A program made the translations under genes and the position numbers. DNA of 64,000 nucleotides from Lingula anatina (taxonomy: Eukaryota > Brachiopoda > Lingulata > Lingulida > Lingulidae), in assembly GCF_001039355.2 (NCBI RefSeq), contig NW_019774624.1:1099245-1163244 (forward strand), written 5' to 3'. Below are positions 1-14,800 of the stretch, one piece after another (position 1 is the stretch's first letter; each line of letters starts with the position of its first letter). Under the pieces are notes generated by a model. That model had not been told where the DNA came from, made no database searches, and saw only the letters and a list, made by a program, of their open reading frames with translations.

Positions 1-31
<31 letters not shown>

Positions 32-63
32 TAACTATTAACACATTTTCATTGCTTTGGTAG

Positions 64-847
64 CCCAAGACAGTAGAAGATAGCAGTGATGCTAGTAAAT
101 GGTGGCCAACAGCAAAGAAACTTATCTCAAGTTTTTCCTTCCTGAGGGATATGCATTCTTATGAACTGGTAAGGTTTTAGATGTTGACGTACATTTTTTT
201 CTCAAAACTTTGGCAACTTTGTTTATGATAATACCAGGTTGGATAATTTATAAGAAAAAGAAATCAGTTGTGATGCATTTCAATATAATTTAATGTATGT
301 ATTCCCAAGACTCCAGTGTTTTTAAAAAATATATATTTGAATAATGCACCTCATTTTGTGAAAATATTTTATTTTAGGACACTGTTACAGAAGAGCAAAT
401 GGCAGAAATTGAGGCGTATATCAATGATGAAAGATTCACTGAATCAAAGGTAGGAGTTTGGTTAATTTATCAAAAATTTTCTTGATATTGTGAAATCCAA
501 ATATTATTTTTATTAGACAGCATTTGGTTCTCCTTGGAAATTTTAGTTGAATAAAAGAGAACACTAAAATGCAAATTGTTTGAATAAAAACCACTGAGAT
601 GCTTTTTCATTATTTGAATCATTTTTACTCTTATCTAAAAAGATAAAGGAAGTAGAAAATAAAAGTTATTGGTTCTTTTAGTAGTTTTTATAAAAAATAT
701 TTGATTGTTTTTGTTTTCCAGATCGCTGTAGTATCAAATGCAGGTGTAGCTTTTCATGTGTGGGTGCATGCTGTATATGCCTATGGGAAGATAAAATATG
801 CAACATCTAAAGAATCCAATGTGTCGAACATCATAGAATATGGACAG
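64..847 (+). other. Dynein heavy-chain stalk/microtubule-binding-domain-like module (exons 1-3 of Roco gene)
   Basis: Exons 64-168, 378-449 and 722-847 encode 101 in-frame residues. They follow the order of the dynein heavy-chain MT-binding region: a W-x-x-x-KKLI start, then FLRDM, the linker TVTEEQMAEIEAYINDERFT (family: x-I-x-x-YI-x-x-x-x-F-x-P), then IAVVSNAG and FHVWVHAVYAYGKIKYA (family: VSKA..., WV-A-x-Y-x-V). This is recalled family knowledge, not a database hit. The family normally continues into a long heptad coiled coil; here it runs instead into a COR-like exon, so it looks like a transplanted module and not part of a motor. Nothing of an AAA+ ring is seen in the window. All three exons end in phase 0. 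Confidence 0.65.
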
Positions 848-1006
848 GTATTGCACTTTAAACTCATTTTAATCACCTGTTATGGATGTGCTCATTACCA
901 TACTACAGCACACACAATTATGTATACAAACACCTGAAAATTAAATAAGACAGGAGGTGTACTGTAGCATGGAGGAATGTGTGCATTCGTTCACACATGC
1001 ACACAG

Positions 1007-1085
<79 letters not shown>

Positions 1086-4000
1086 TGCATGCACGCACAC
1101 ACACGCACACACACACAAATATCTATTGTGTAAACAAATCCTTTTCTTTCTGTAATTAATTTAATAGACTTTGATATAGGCTTGGGACCATCTGATAGTA
1201 CCTTATTTATCCTTCATATCTTTCTTTGTAATAAACTATATAGCCATGTGTCAAACTAAACTTTATTTTTTTATATAAATTGTGTAGGAATCATGGGGTC
1301 AAAAATGGAAAACTTGATAAAATTTTTAAACTTTTATACATAAAATTAATGGTTGCTGACACCACCCCTTACATGCATATGGTTATGTCATTTTAAAGTA
1401 TTTGTTAATGTCACTCTATTTCAGGGTGCAGCATTTTTGCTGTCAAGACTATCAGCATTATGCTCAAATGCTGTTGGAATGAATTTTGAGCAAAGTTTAG
1501 AGTTCTCTGGACCATTTATGGATATTTCAAAGGCCTTCCCAAACCACAGAATATGCTCACTGGACAAACTGGTGTCAGAGTTGAAGGAGAAACCATTTGG
1601 TGCTAATCTGGCAGCTTATGCTCAGGCACTCAGCAGGCTTGACAGAATGGTAAGTAACCATTTAAATGAGAAAACTTAACTGGTATTTTGATATTTTGGC
1701 AAATGAGATCCAGTGCAAATAAACTGTTGTCAAGTAGTGAATTGAAGTGTATTTTATTAGAATACTACTGGGTATGATATCTGTTTATACTGAGTAAATG
1801 GTAGCAATCAGTAGATGGATGGATGGATGTACATGTATATGGTTAACAGAAAAATCACTCTCATTACAAACTAGTTTAAAATAAGTTTATATCAGATTTT
1901 TGAATTTGTTTTTTCTGTAATACTCTCTTAAATTATAGTATTACACTCTTAAATTGTATTTATAAATATATTTTGTTTTCCCTTCTTTTTTCATTTTTTT
2001 AGGGCAAAGTAGTTTTTCTGAAAGACACACCTGAACAATATGTTGTGACTGACATCCAGTGGTTTCTGAACCTTAGTGCACAATTGTACAAAATCGAGGG
2101 CTTTAAGAATTTAGGACGCGTCAAATCTTTGTCATCAGAAGAAAGCCTTTTGAGCATGGCTGATCTGCGAAATGTAATTGGAGAACTTGCAACTGATGAA
2201 GAGGTTGGTTATTTTCATTTGATAAATTGAAGTAATATTCAGTAATTGGAATGGAAATAGAAGAAACATGGAAATACATAGAGATGCATGTAGTAAAGAA
2301 AAGAAAGGGATTTTACATTATAAGAAAAGAGGGGGAGGACTGAAAGTAAAAACAAGGTGTATGACTTAAAATTCTGAATGGTTAATAAAAGTTCTTATTT
2401 ACATTTGTTCAAATTATCATATCAGTAAGAAGTATTTTTGCCTGATAGAATATGTCCTAAAGGAGATTAGAATGTCACATTTCTATCTGATAAAGACATT
2501 GCACTTGGAACATTTTCTAGTAAACATAATTTACAGTACAATTCATATTTTTTTCCATAGTTCTCTCATTGGATGAGCATTATGTTCCATGATGGAGGCA
2601 TGCTTAAAATTCCATATTGTCGTCTGCATCCAGAAGACCCTCCATTCCTCCTGGCATTATTTGTGCAACTGCAGCCAAAACCATACTTGTACCTTGATGG
2701 TGCATCTAAAGATAGACTTTCAGAAAAATATTTTCATGTAAATATGTGTGCATTGTAACAGCAAACACAACTAGCATAACTTACAGTAATATCTTTATGA
2801 TATATCTGTCTGATAAATGTTTTAATTTCTTACATGCATAGTTGACAATATTGCATCCATATTAAGATTTAAAAATTAACACACCTCTTGTTTCCTATGT
2901 GCTTTCCTATAGTCACCAGCTTTTCTGTATTTTACTCAACAGCAGGAGGCATGTAAATATGTTAATCTTATTGCATTCAGCAAAAATCCCCATGGAGTTA
3001 GTGTAAAACTAGCGAGATTAGTATGAACAATTAATTGTGAATGCACTTTTAAAGTATGTTACATGAAAAATATCCTTTTTTTTTTCAGGAAAACTATTTT
3101 CCTCACTTGAATTCCAAGGATTACAATCCAGATGACCTGAGAGTGAGCTTGAGTTACAGGTTTACAAATGGCTACTCGGGTTCCTTGCTCGGCAGAATTA
3201 TCTCTGACTGCTTGTTGCTAGGTGATGTGATGTATATCTGGTCCACTGGTGTCTTGTGCAGAAAAGGAGCAATGGAAATCCTCATAAAGAGGAATGTGCA
3301 TGCTGGTAAGAAGATGAGATTAATCATACTGAAAAAATCTTCATTTTGTATTGAGACCTGTAGAATATACCTTTGTGTAATGGCTGTTTTGAGCAGCATC
3401 TCTGCCATCTTGATCACGAAATGAAACTTTCTTTTTGTATTAGTACATAAGACCTAATGAGGTAATTAGGTCTTTTTAGGATTCATTTGAAAAAATTATC
3501 TCTTATTGTGAAATTAAAATTTGGCAGCTATCCTGCTGATACTGACAATTTATGAATACTTAGTACATGGTTTCTTAATTGTATCCTAAAGAAACCATAC
3601 AACATTGGTACTCCTTGGGAGTTATAGTATAAGTTTGGTAGCATGCACATCAGTATTGATTTTTGACAAAAAATTTGCTATGGATATCTTGTAGTCATGG
3701 TAACCAATCAATTTGACATCGAAGCCAGATGCACGTGTCCACCTGGTGGGCAGAAGAACATAGTGTTAGACTACATCTGGGCTACTCTCAGCACATACTT
3801 ACTGATTGTGGATTATCATATTAGCAGGCACCCAAGTCTACATGTTAAGGTAATCATGTTTGAAAATGAAAATGCAACTGTTTTTTTTATAACATATTTT
3901 ATTCCAATTTAAAAAAGATATTGTTAGGTATATGATTTTTTCCAGTGGGATCTAAAATTGAAATATAACTTTCCCTTGTCTTTTAATTAAATTTGAATTA

Positions 4001-7000
4001 AAAAAAAAATAATCAAAGCAACTTGCTAAACAAACCTAATTTCCAAAATAAATTTATTCATAAAAAATTGTGACAAATTGCCAATGGTTTTGTCATTTGA
4101 TAGCAATAAATTATCTAGGACTAATTTGGTGTTAAAGGTGTAAATAAGGTGTTAAAGAGGTGTATTAAGTTTGGTTTTCTATGTTAATATAAGAGACATA
4201 AAGTTCTCAACCTAATTTTCATTTCCCCTTTACCATCCATGATCAGTGTAGAGTGCAATTTGGTAAACACTTTTGGTATTTGTTTTATTTCTCACTTGAG
4301 ATGGATTTTTAACAGAGTTTTGTATGTTTTAGTTTTCAATTGTGCTTAATTTCTCTCTTTTGGTGAAAATTTGACTAAGCTCCATGTGTGTTTGTGTTTT
4401 TCAGATCACCATTCCCTGCCAGGGTAAATGTGCCTCGGAGGCAACACCACACTTATTCTCTCCAACAGAGTTTCCCAAAAGTCTGCAGACATCACACTTT
4501 CCAGTCTGTCCTAATCAGATCTGTGGAACCACATGTGAACTGAAACTCATGCACAGTACGTACTGTTTATGATTAAAAATTAACCAAGACTTTCTAGTAC
4601 CTGTCAGTTGGAGTTTGAGATAGTTAAATCCCCATTCACAGGAAACACAAGAGTTGGGGTTGGACTGATGAATACTTTATTTTATTACAGTGTGAGAATT
4701 ATTGAAACTTTGTCATAGAAGGCCTACATTCCCAACTTTCCATTGTGGGCTAGATACTGAAAAAAAAACAGTCTACTTAAGTTGATATGTTGTTTGATAT
4801 GGAATCAGAAAGAGAATAAAACAAGATAACATAATAATTTTATGTTTGAAATGTAGGGAACCTGGACATAAAACGACGACAGTAGTGTTTTAACCCCCTA
4901 AAACCTGATACTTTTATTCATCATTTCCATATTATCAGCCTTTTCTTCCCATGTGATTCCAGATTACCAACCCTTCCTTCTATATCATTCCAGATTACCA
5001 ACCCTTCCTCCCATACCATGACTGGTGTGAGAGTTACGACCCCCCTCACAGCTGCTGCTGGTGTGACCACTGCCTCAGCAAGGGTGGCCAGTGTCCACAA
5101 AATCACATAGGGAGCACCTGGAGGTGCAACTGTGCTGCTATTGGCTGGAAATGTGCCAACTGTGGAATTTGTAGAAGATGTGTGGCCAAATTGTGGGTAT
5201 GTCAGTTAGACACTCCACACATCCATGAATACTAGTATATATGTCACAGTATTTTTGTTCCTACGGTTAGATTAACTGGATTAATGTATAATTATATAGA
5301 AGAGATTAAATAGCACTATATGTATGAAATTTGTTATTTTCAGAAAATGCAGAGTAGTCTAAGCCCATCGTTCATGGCTCAGCACCAAGATGAGCAAGGC
5401 CAAAATTTTCAGGGGACATTGATAGATTTCAACCTACTGAGAAAGAAGAGGTATTTGAAATATAAAATGACACTAGTAAGAAATTGAGTGTCCCTGAAAA
5501 AGATAAAGACCCATGTCCTGTATTTAAAGGGATTGTTTTGTTATTGTCAGACGTGCATTTGATGAACATGTGATGAACAGAAAAAAATTCAAACTTTGAT
5601 GAAGATGATAAGATGTGTTATTAAATGTAGTCTGTCATTGCTGCTGGAGTGAAGTATATGTTCTTGTTGTGACATTTTTTCTGCAGTAACTATAAAATTG
5701 AAAGATTTCAATTTTATTTGAATCTCAGCCACATAATCAATTTACATTTATACTTACATGAAACACTTCTAGAAGATAAGAGGACACACTATTTTATTTC
5801 AATGTTTGGGGTTTTTTTCAGCATGGCTTCTGAAGAACACTTTTCTATAAAACATCCAGGTGTTTTATCTCATGATTACCAGACATCCATTTATCTCACT
5901 GTGTTCAAACCAGGGTCAATGGTGTTGCAAGTGGTAGAGAAACAAAGGTACATAATGAATTTGATTTGTTTGGTGAAAATAAGAACATGCATTTATTTGT
6001 TGAACTGAAATGAATAGTTCCTCACTGAAATGTTTTTAAGAATTAAAAAATGGTAAAAACAAATGTATAAAATACAGATTCTCATATTTTCTTTGGTCCT
6101 GTAGCACTGATGTCATTGCAAGTGTCAGCCTTGAAGCTGGAGAAGTTTCCACAGGTGACAAGATAAAGCTACAGGTGACAGGTGAGCAGCTGGATGAAGA
6201 CCAACAGGTAAGCAAAGTTTAAAAAACTATAAAGAGAAAACCTAGAGCTACAAACAGATAATGCTGTTCAGTAAGAGGTTGTTTTTATGTTGGTCTTTCA
6301 ATAATGTCCAACAAAAACAGTTGTTGCCTATATTACAGACAAATAAAAAAATGTTTATACTTAAATCAATAGAAAGAGTCAGTTTGAACAACTGTTTTTC
6401 CTCAATCAGAATGAGAATTTTATCAGCCATTGACAGTTTTTGTATTCATATACTTTAAGAGTTTCCAGCCTTATCTTGAAGTACTTGTGAATGATAGGAA
6501 GACATTCTCTGGTCTTATACCAAGTGGTTGTGGATTGAAATTTCAAGCCACAGAATCATCTTCCACAACAGATCTACCTGTAGTGACCTTGCACTGGCCA
6601 ACTGTACCTGTAAGTTTGCCCTTGGCTCATATTTTTGAAATTTTACAACTCAGATTTTTTTTGCTTATTGCTGGGAGGTAGTGTCTTTTTATGTTAATCA
6701 ATTTTTTTATGTATCATAATGCAAGTGACATTTGCTTGTTCCCACTTTCTAGCAAATAATCCACTCCTGTTGGACTGTTAAAAGCCTTAGATGGTGATGA
6801 TGGAGATTTTTATGCCTTCCTTGGGAAGCAGAATGATTGAAAATGAACTTTAATTCCATTTAAAATGTCTAGTAAGATATTAAAATACTTTTTTTTTTCA
6901 GGTGGTGACTAGTCGCCACTTCTCTCCTGGTCAGCTGGTTATGTTCAAAACATCCATTGGTAGCCAATGGGCAGTGTCTGAGGTCCAGCAGGTGTCCGAT

Positions 7001-8782
7001 GACCAGCTGGTAGCTGCAGATGGACTCACAGGAGAGATCAGTGCTGGACAAGTGAGTCCAGTTTTGACTCCAACTGGAGATGCAAATATCATTATATCAG
7101 AAACCAGAGGTAAGTGAAAAATTTTATTTCAATATTTTAAAGTGAAAGATAGAAAATGAACCTCATCACTTTAGAGATAAGTGATAGGTGCGTTTCCTGT
7201 CTTTGTACTCCTATAATATTGTATGGAATGCATAAAATTAAGGATGCTACTCTTCATATTTGATTGTTGAATTTTTTATTGGATAATATTAAAATTATTT
7301 AAGATTTTTATTGATCGAATTCATACAGCATATTGTTTTGAAACCTCTCGAATATTTCCATCATTCTTAATTTTTGTTTCTGGTGAGGTCATGCCATACC
7401 TAAAAAATCTTTGATTTTATGCACATGTATAATTTATTTTCAACCATTGTGTTACAGACATGGTACGAGATAGCAGGCAGCTGTACAAATATCTGGATAA
7501 ACAAAAAGGCTTGCCAGCACCATTTGGCTTGTTCCCTAGAGTACAACAACAAGAGGTCTGTACAACAATTTTATACTTCTTTTTTTCAAGTATGTTTTTT
7601 TTTTTTTTTTGAGTAATTTTCTTTCAAATTATTTCCGATTGNGATTGATTAAACCAGAGACCTTTTTTTTCTGAAGTTGACAATTAGACTAAGTTATATT
7701 ACATATGTTTTTATCTCTACACATTTAGCCACAGGTGTCAGCACTGTCCATTCACAAGCGATGGCTGCAGCTTGACATCCAGTCCTGGACTGAAGAGGGC
7801 GCCAGGTATTGCACAGTGAATCATTACCATCCAGCAGGTATAAGCATTGTGGTGTATTATTCATATTTAACAAATATTGGATTCTTTTGATTTCATTTAT
7901 GTAACATTATTTTGTTATGATTGTCTGAATATTAATTTTCAAAGGTAAAAAAAATGCATTATTGGGAAGAGTTTTTGACCTTAGAAATTAAGGAATACAT
8001 GAAGGAAATGCATACTGGGTGCAAGAATGCACAATGAGATATAGACTGACTAACAGACAAAACAATGATAAAAACAATGATAAACTTGTGAATACTAAAA
8101 AATTATATTTATCCATTTTTTATTGTTTCATTTATTAATCCTCAGTATTGGAGCAGTGTTTAAACTACAGACTTCAACACCCCAATGTTCTGGACACTGG
8201 CTACAGTATTGTCCTGCTCCCTGCTTATCAAAATGGCCTGATGAAGTGGACACAGCCAGCCAGACATGACATCCACAAAAATGACCACTATGCAGTGGAC
8301 ATCAGGTTTGGATACAGTAAGTAGTAATTTTTTATAATGGTTAATTAAAGTTTTTTTTTGTTCTGTAAATTTGTTTAGTTAATTGATAACAACACAAAAG
8401 AAATAGATAACTTGATTTAATTTTTATTTATGCTCTGTGTTTGTTTAATTTTTTCTTGAATAACTTTATGACTATAAATTAATGTAATATGTGATTCTCT
8501 TATTACTGCCATGGATTTTTTATGTCTTTCAGATAAAATCCTTGAGATCCATGAAAACCTGTTTCTTATACGTGCATTGAAGCACCAGAAACTGGACAGA
8601 AAGGAGTTTTTGCTGTTGTTTGAAAGTCACTTGTCTCAGTTGCTCTTCAATTATGATAAACTGTATAGATCGAGGGTAAGCTAGTTTTTAAGATGCATTC
8701 AAAGTTGAGTTACAAGTGAAAACAGTTTTAATTTGAAAAAGGGACAATCGAAAAATAAATTGTGTCTCCAAAATTAATCCCT

Positions 8783-8818
<36 letters not shown>

Positions 8819-11800
8819 ACCACCACGACGACCACCACCAATGCCCAATCATTAAAATCTGGTGACTTACCTGTTAGAATACATGAACTTGCCTGTATAC
8901 ATATAATGTATCATCTAATATTGATTCTGTTCCAGCCTGTTATACAAAACAAACAGTGGTTGTTTCCAGAAGATGTACTTAAAGAAGAAAGCTTTAAGCC
9001 CTATGATTTACCTGACCCTGTGGTAAGTCATGTGACTGCATAACTTCTTTCAAATTTGTCCCAATAGCTGGATTCAAACTGCTATCTCTACATGTTAGAA
9101 AAATGCTTGAAAACAATATTTTTAATGTATCTCTTGTCACAGGGTTCATACAAGCTTGAAAAGTACTTGAATTTAGCTCTGCGATTTAAAGCCAGTTTGT
9201 GGTCTTGAAAAGTACTTGAATTAATTGGCACAATCCGTGTATCAATGTATTTAAGTTTTTGAAATCTAACTGTCAGTGGTCTTTTTCTTGTATAGTTCAG
9301 AGAAGGGTTGGATAGTATTGTCAGTGTGTATAGGGCAACAGGGCTTCTGTTAGCTGCAATAAATGCCAAAACTGCAGATCTCTTTGAGAGCCGAAAGCTT
9401 GACAATGGCAAACCTGTGGTAAGTTGCAGCCATTTTTACACAAGGAAAAATATACTCACATAGTTTGAAATAAAACTTAGACCCCATTCCCACAGATTTT
9501 AGATCGATCTATCCCTGTGGGGAGTCTCACTAGATTACTGTCAGCTTAGCCGGCTTAAGTGTCTGTCCCACCTACTAAAAGCTGAAAGCTGAAAGGGGGT
9601 AATTAACTCTAGTGCGTGCTCGGCTGACAGCTATTTAACGTGAACCCCCAGGGAGTTATGTCGATCTAGTTGGATCGATCTAAATCTCTGGGAATGCGCT
9701 CTTAGTTAAGGTTGGATCTCTATATTTGTTTAAAACAATGTCCTTTTTTTGCATTCACTATCATGTCATTGTGCACTTTTCAAATCAGTTCATATCAAAT
9801 ACAGTTCAACACTGACTGACCAAATTAATTATCTAGTAGACACTTTTTTTTATCATTTTAGGTCAACCCAGATGTCATCCAGTTAGACAACTCTCTCCAG
9901 AATGCCTTGACCAAAATACCTGATTACAGGACTCTGGACATTGACTTTGAGTCTGACAGTGTGGCAGTAACTGATCTTCAACATCTACAAGTATCTAGCA
10001 GTGGGCTGAAGATACCAGATGAACAACTGCCCTTTAAGTGTGGTTCTCTGATCACACTCACCTTGAAAATGACAACGTCTGATGGTCATGCCCTTCCTGA
10101 AAGTTTTGTACAATTGAAGGACTCATTGCGGACCTTGAAGTTGACAGACAATCCACTGGAGAAGTTTCCAGGGTTCCTTACTCAGTTTACCAGTCTCTCT
10201 GTGCTGGTCCTGGCAAATACCCTGATACAAGAGGTTCCAGATGATATTGGAAATCTTTTGAATCTCACAAAACTTGACCTAACCCATACATTGGTTAGCA
10301 ACCTTCCTCCAAGTTTTGCTAAACTGAAGGTGGGTGTGAATTATAAAGTATTTTAATGTATTATAATAACTGATTCATTCTTTTAACTCTTTGATGGAGA
10401 ACAAACAGATAAAGCTACGTTCAGATGAACAACATAAACACTTATCCTACATGTTGTGTGTTTTAGCATGTCTTCATGATCTAACCTCAGTTAATTATTT
10501 TCTCCCAAATATGTTGAAAATATGTATACATTCATTTAACATGCACACTTTTACTGGGTGTCAATACAAGTACATGTGTATCAATAAAATATTTCAGAAT
10601 CTGCGTCAGTTGCATATCAAGGGAATAAAACTTCCCTTCAAAGACCCGCTCCATTGCACTGCTTTCCTGGAGCATGATGTGCAGGCATACAGTATCAAAG
10701 ATAAGGTAAGTTAACATGAGAGTTGGTAATTGGTTGAATATAATGTGTTTGAGACAATTATTAATCATTCAGCTTACAAACATACACACACATACATACA
10801 CACAAAGATTTTTCGCTTCCATTTTTGGACTGACAAATAATATCTGTCAGTAGATGCAATTACTATGGCAATGTTTCAAACTCTTTGTGGCTGTTCATTG
10901 ACTTAAATTGCGAGTTAAATTCATAAGTGGGTATTCAGTGATATTTATCTTCTTATTCTAGTTTGATCAGCTGTCCAGACTGGTGAAGCAGTATGATGCT
11001 AACAACAAGGGGGTTCTCACAGGTCAAACTTTGGCTGATTTCAGAAAAGAAGCATTCAGTGTGTTCCCAAGATTTAAACCAGGTAAACTAGCTGGCATTA
11101 CACATGTAAATCTTGCAAAGTCCAGAAATTATTGTTTACTACGTTACCTAATGAATATATTTCAATCTGTCATAGTATCATGGGGTTCAAAATAACCTCC
11201 CTTTTTGCGGGGAAAAGGTCCTCTCTGGGTAATATATTGTCTAGGTAAACAAAGGTTTCATGGCAAAAAGTCCACTTTCTCAGAAAAATAACCCCCTTTT
11301 AATATTGCTGGCTATGGACCTGATGCTTGAGCGGTTTGAAATTTCAATTAGTAGATACATAGAGCTATATCTCACTAAACATAACCTGTTTGTATTCATA
11401 ACCAGGGCCTGGGTGTGAGGGGGGCTTCCCAGAGGTTCTGTTCCACTGTACCAAGCTTCGTTCCCTGAGTTTCTGTCGCACAGCCATCCAGTTTCTACCT
11501 GATGGTATTGAGAGGTTATCTCACTTGGAAGAGCTGAACTTGGACCACAACCCTTACCTGGAGTCTCTGAGCCCCAAAGTGGGAAAACTACCCTTGCAGA
11601 GTAAGTGCATGCTATTGATTATAAATGTTTTAGAGTAGTATACAGTGTTCATATTGGTGAACTTGGCATTAAGTTGTTTTGGCTTGGTCAGCAAGGTCTG
11701 TATATGTGTTTTTGTGTGTGTGTGTTTTATAGAGTACCATTTTGTAAAATTGTTTTTTAGAAAACATGCAATTGGATGGTTTTTGCTTTTGATGTTTAAA

Positions 11801-14800
11801 AATATTATTAAACAGTTTTCAAAATAATTTTGCAGTTAATTGCATGTTAAGCTCTTGGTATTACTTATTATTGATTTATAATTCAAACTTACATTTTCTA
11901 ATGGTGAAATATTTGTTGTTAGAATTGATGCTGGAAAGCTGCCCGCGTCTCTCCACACCACCACCAGAAATAATCCATCGTGGAGCAGCACAGACCATTG
12001 CCTACATGAAAAGACTTCAGATGGGTTCCATGAAATACAACAAAACCAAGTTGATGTTTGTGGGGCTGGGTGGGGCTGGAAAAACAAGGTAATAGTGGAC
12101 GGAGAACCCATTGTACTTTAGGCTTTAACAATATCTTGGTAATTACATTAGATACTGGGAATCTTCTGTGTCATACAGAATACCGCCAGTTTTTAAAAAG
12201 ACATCTTAAATTTGTTAATAATGAAGGTGTGTTTGTACTGCATGTTTGAACTTTCTTTAATTTATACCTCAATCACTTAGAACAATATCATTTTTATTTA
12301 ATAGTTAAAATAGTAAACATCTTGTCACATTTTCCAGCCTGATGCGTTCATTGATGAGCAATGACTTCAAATCTAGCCAAATCGAAGGTGAAGCCATTAC
12401 TGACGGCATAGACATCAACATGTGGACAGTCAAGCATGGAGACCAGGAACCCATCACATACAGTGTGTGGGACTTTGCTGGCCAGACACTTTACTACAAC
12501 ACCCATCAGTTCTTCTTGTCAAAGAGAGCCATCTATGTTCTAGTGTGGAACACTAGGCTAGGTTATGAGCATGCAGGATTGGACTTTTGGCTCCATTCCA
12601 TAGCCTGCCATGCACCCAAAGCTCCAGTGTTTATTGTTGGCACTCATGCTGATAAGGTATTTTAGCCATATAATTTAAAGTGAAATGATTTATAGAAGTT
12701 AAAGCTTACTCTTTCCACATAATCTGCTAGCATTTCTTAGCTCCTAAATTTTTATTAGAAAGTTGACAGTGACTTGTTATTTGTTGACTAGTTTTTCTTC
12801 TCATATCAAGCTTTTCAGAAAACTAATTTTGATATTATAAATTTCCATCACTTAGATTGCTAAGGCAGATATTCCATCAGAGAGCATCGAAAAGAAGTTT
12901 CCATCCATTGCTGGGTTTTACACTGTGAGTTCATTGACTGGCCAGGGCATCGATTCTCTCCTAGATGAAATCATTAATGTCACAATGAAGCAGTCTTACA
13001 TAGGGAAGCAGTTTCCAATCCCTTGGATCAAATTCGAAACAGCCATAATGAAGCAAAGAGGCACCAAGAGTGTTCTTTTGTGGCAAGAGGTTCAAAACTT
13101 GGCAGAGGTAAATGGGATTAAATTATATATAAAGCGATAAAGAAGGAGCCTTGGGATAAAATACCATGAAAAAATTGTGTCTGAATACTTGACTTTTTGA
13201 GAAAATATTAAAACAAAGCAAAAAAAAATTGTCATTCTAGACCTACATTTATGGTACTGACTGACTGAAAAAATTGTAATTTTCGCAAAAAAAAAAAAAA
13301 GAATAAATAAATAAATAAAAATAAAAATAAAATAAAAAATAGCCCCCTCACATCTGAAATTGCCAACTTCAAGCCAGGTATGTAGCAGCCTGTCATGTAT
13401 AGGACAGAAGACATATGACAGAGTGGCTATACATGTATTTCCAGATGCAAGGCATTCATGAGGCAGAAGAAGTCACACAGGCTGTTGGATTTCTGCATGA
13501 CCTGGGCACACTGCATCACTTTGAGAATGAATTCTTAAGTGACAAAGTGGTGATTAACCCACAGTGGATTGTGGATGTCATGGCATGTATTGTGTCTGTA
13601 CACAACTCGGTGATTAAGGTAAGACAGGCATGACCGATTGTGCACCCAACACTGTTTTTCATTTAGACTGTCTTTAGGCTGTGGTGATAACTCACTAAAT
13701 TGGAATCAAGTTGATTTAAGATAATTTCCTAAAACAATATTTTATTAAGCATTACTATTGATATATGAAGAAGATGATTCAGGGGATCTATAAGAGTATA
13801 TCATATGAAAAGCATGCTTTTCAGCACAAAGTATAAAAAAAGATAGTGTGAGATCATGTTATATATTAAAATGAAAAATGATTTTTCTGTTCATTTACTG
13901 CAACTTCAATAAGGTAATGGTTTTGTTGCACTCAGAAGTACTCTCTGAACCTCTACTGATATACTACTATGACATAATTGAATAATTGAATAATACATTT
14001 TTTCTAAGGATGGTCGTCTGCAACACTCTGATATTGGAGTCATATGGAAGGACTATCCAGAAGACCTTCACCAGTGGCTACTGAAACTGACTGAAGTCTT
14101 CAACCTGACATTCCCATTGTCAGAAGAAGAGACCAGCATTGTTCCCTGTTTACTGCCTCAGAAACAACCCCAGGTAAAGATATGATACACAAAGTTTGCA
14201 CAGATAAAATCCAAGCCATGTCATTTTTGTAAGACAGGCCAGTTTAAATAACAACAAAAATAATCCAACACTAGACCTAAATGTCATACTGAAGAAGACA
14301 TAAGATTTTAGTATTTTACTGAACTCACTTAGAATTTGATTTAAAGGGAAAATTATCAACAGCCCTTTCCTTAATGGCAATATTGTACCACCTTTGTGAG
14401 CACTGGCAGTAGTCATGGTTTTACCCCCAACCCGTCTTGTCTGCCAGCTCCCATATACTCTTAAATTAGTATTTGAGAACCATGATATGGAAATTTGTCA
14501 ATGCCACTCTGTTACTTCTCTTCAGATTGACTGGCCAGAGAAGATGGATAAAGATGAACGAGAGCTGAAGATCATTTATCAGTTTGATTACTTGCCCGCT
14601 GGACTGTTCAACAGAGTTCAAGTTCGTCTCTCAGAGTTCTCTGATACCTCTGCCATATGGAAGACAGGCTCCATCCTCCAGAAGAATGGCCACCTTGCAC
14701 TTCTCTCCCAGCAGGACAACAACCAGGTTTTGGTGAAGGCTCAGGGAGTGCGGCCTGAGAACTTCCTGCTTTTAGTGCATGAAATATTTGAGAGCCTCAT

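Larger units (their letters stand above)
5344..9418 (+). other. Long linker of unassigned domains (exons 11-21 of Roco gene)
   Basis: Codons about 545-1019, spread over 11 small exons with consistent phases. Exons 12-15 alternate hydrophobic and polar residues in a beta-like pattern; exon 15 (6902-7109) resembles a small beta-barrel (SPGQLVMFKT, QWAVSEVQQV, GEISAGQVSPV). Exons 16-19 contain an aromatic-rich segment with LDIQSWTEEGARYCTV and HDIHKNDHYAVDIRFGY. Exons 19-21 look helical. I recognise no named domain. The coding potential rests on splice phase and open frame over 11 exons, not on homology. Confidence 0.5.

Noticed and set aside
64-847. Fragment of a whole axonemal dynein gene
   Set aside because: No AAA+ exons or downstream coiled coil; the next in-phase exon is COR-like. 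Not fully excluded, since the left side is not visible.
918-1159. Small ORFs of Cys-Val or His-Thr repeats
   Set aside because: Translations of the CA microsatellite on either strand.
9155-9223. Direct repeat CTTGAAAAGTACTTGAATT in an intron
   Set aside because: Two short copies about 49 bp apart, with no ends or wider structure to call an element.
10962-11082. EF-hand calcium site within the LRR region
   Set aside because: The loop DANNKGVLTGQT has Lys at position 5 and Thr at 12, so key ligands are missing.
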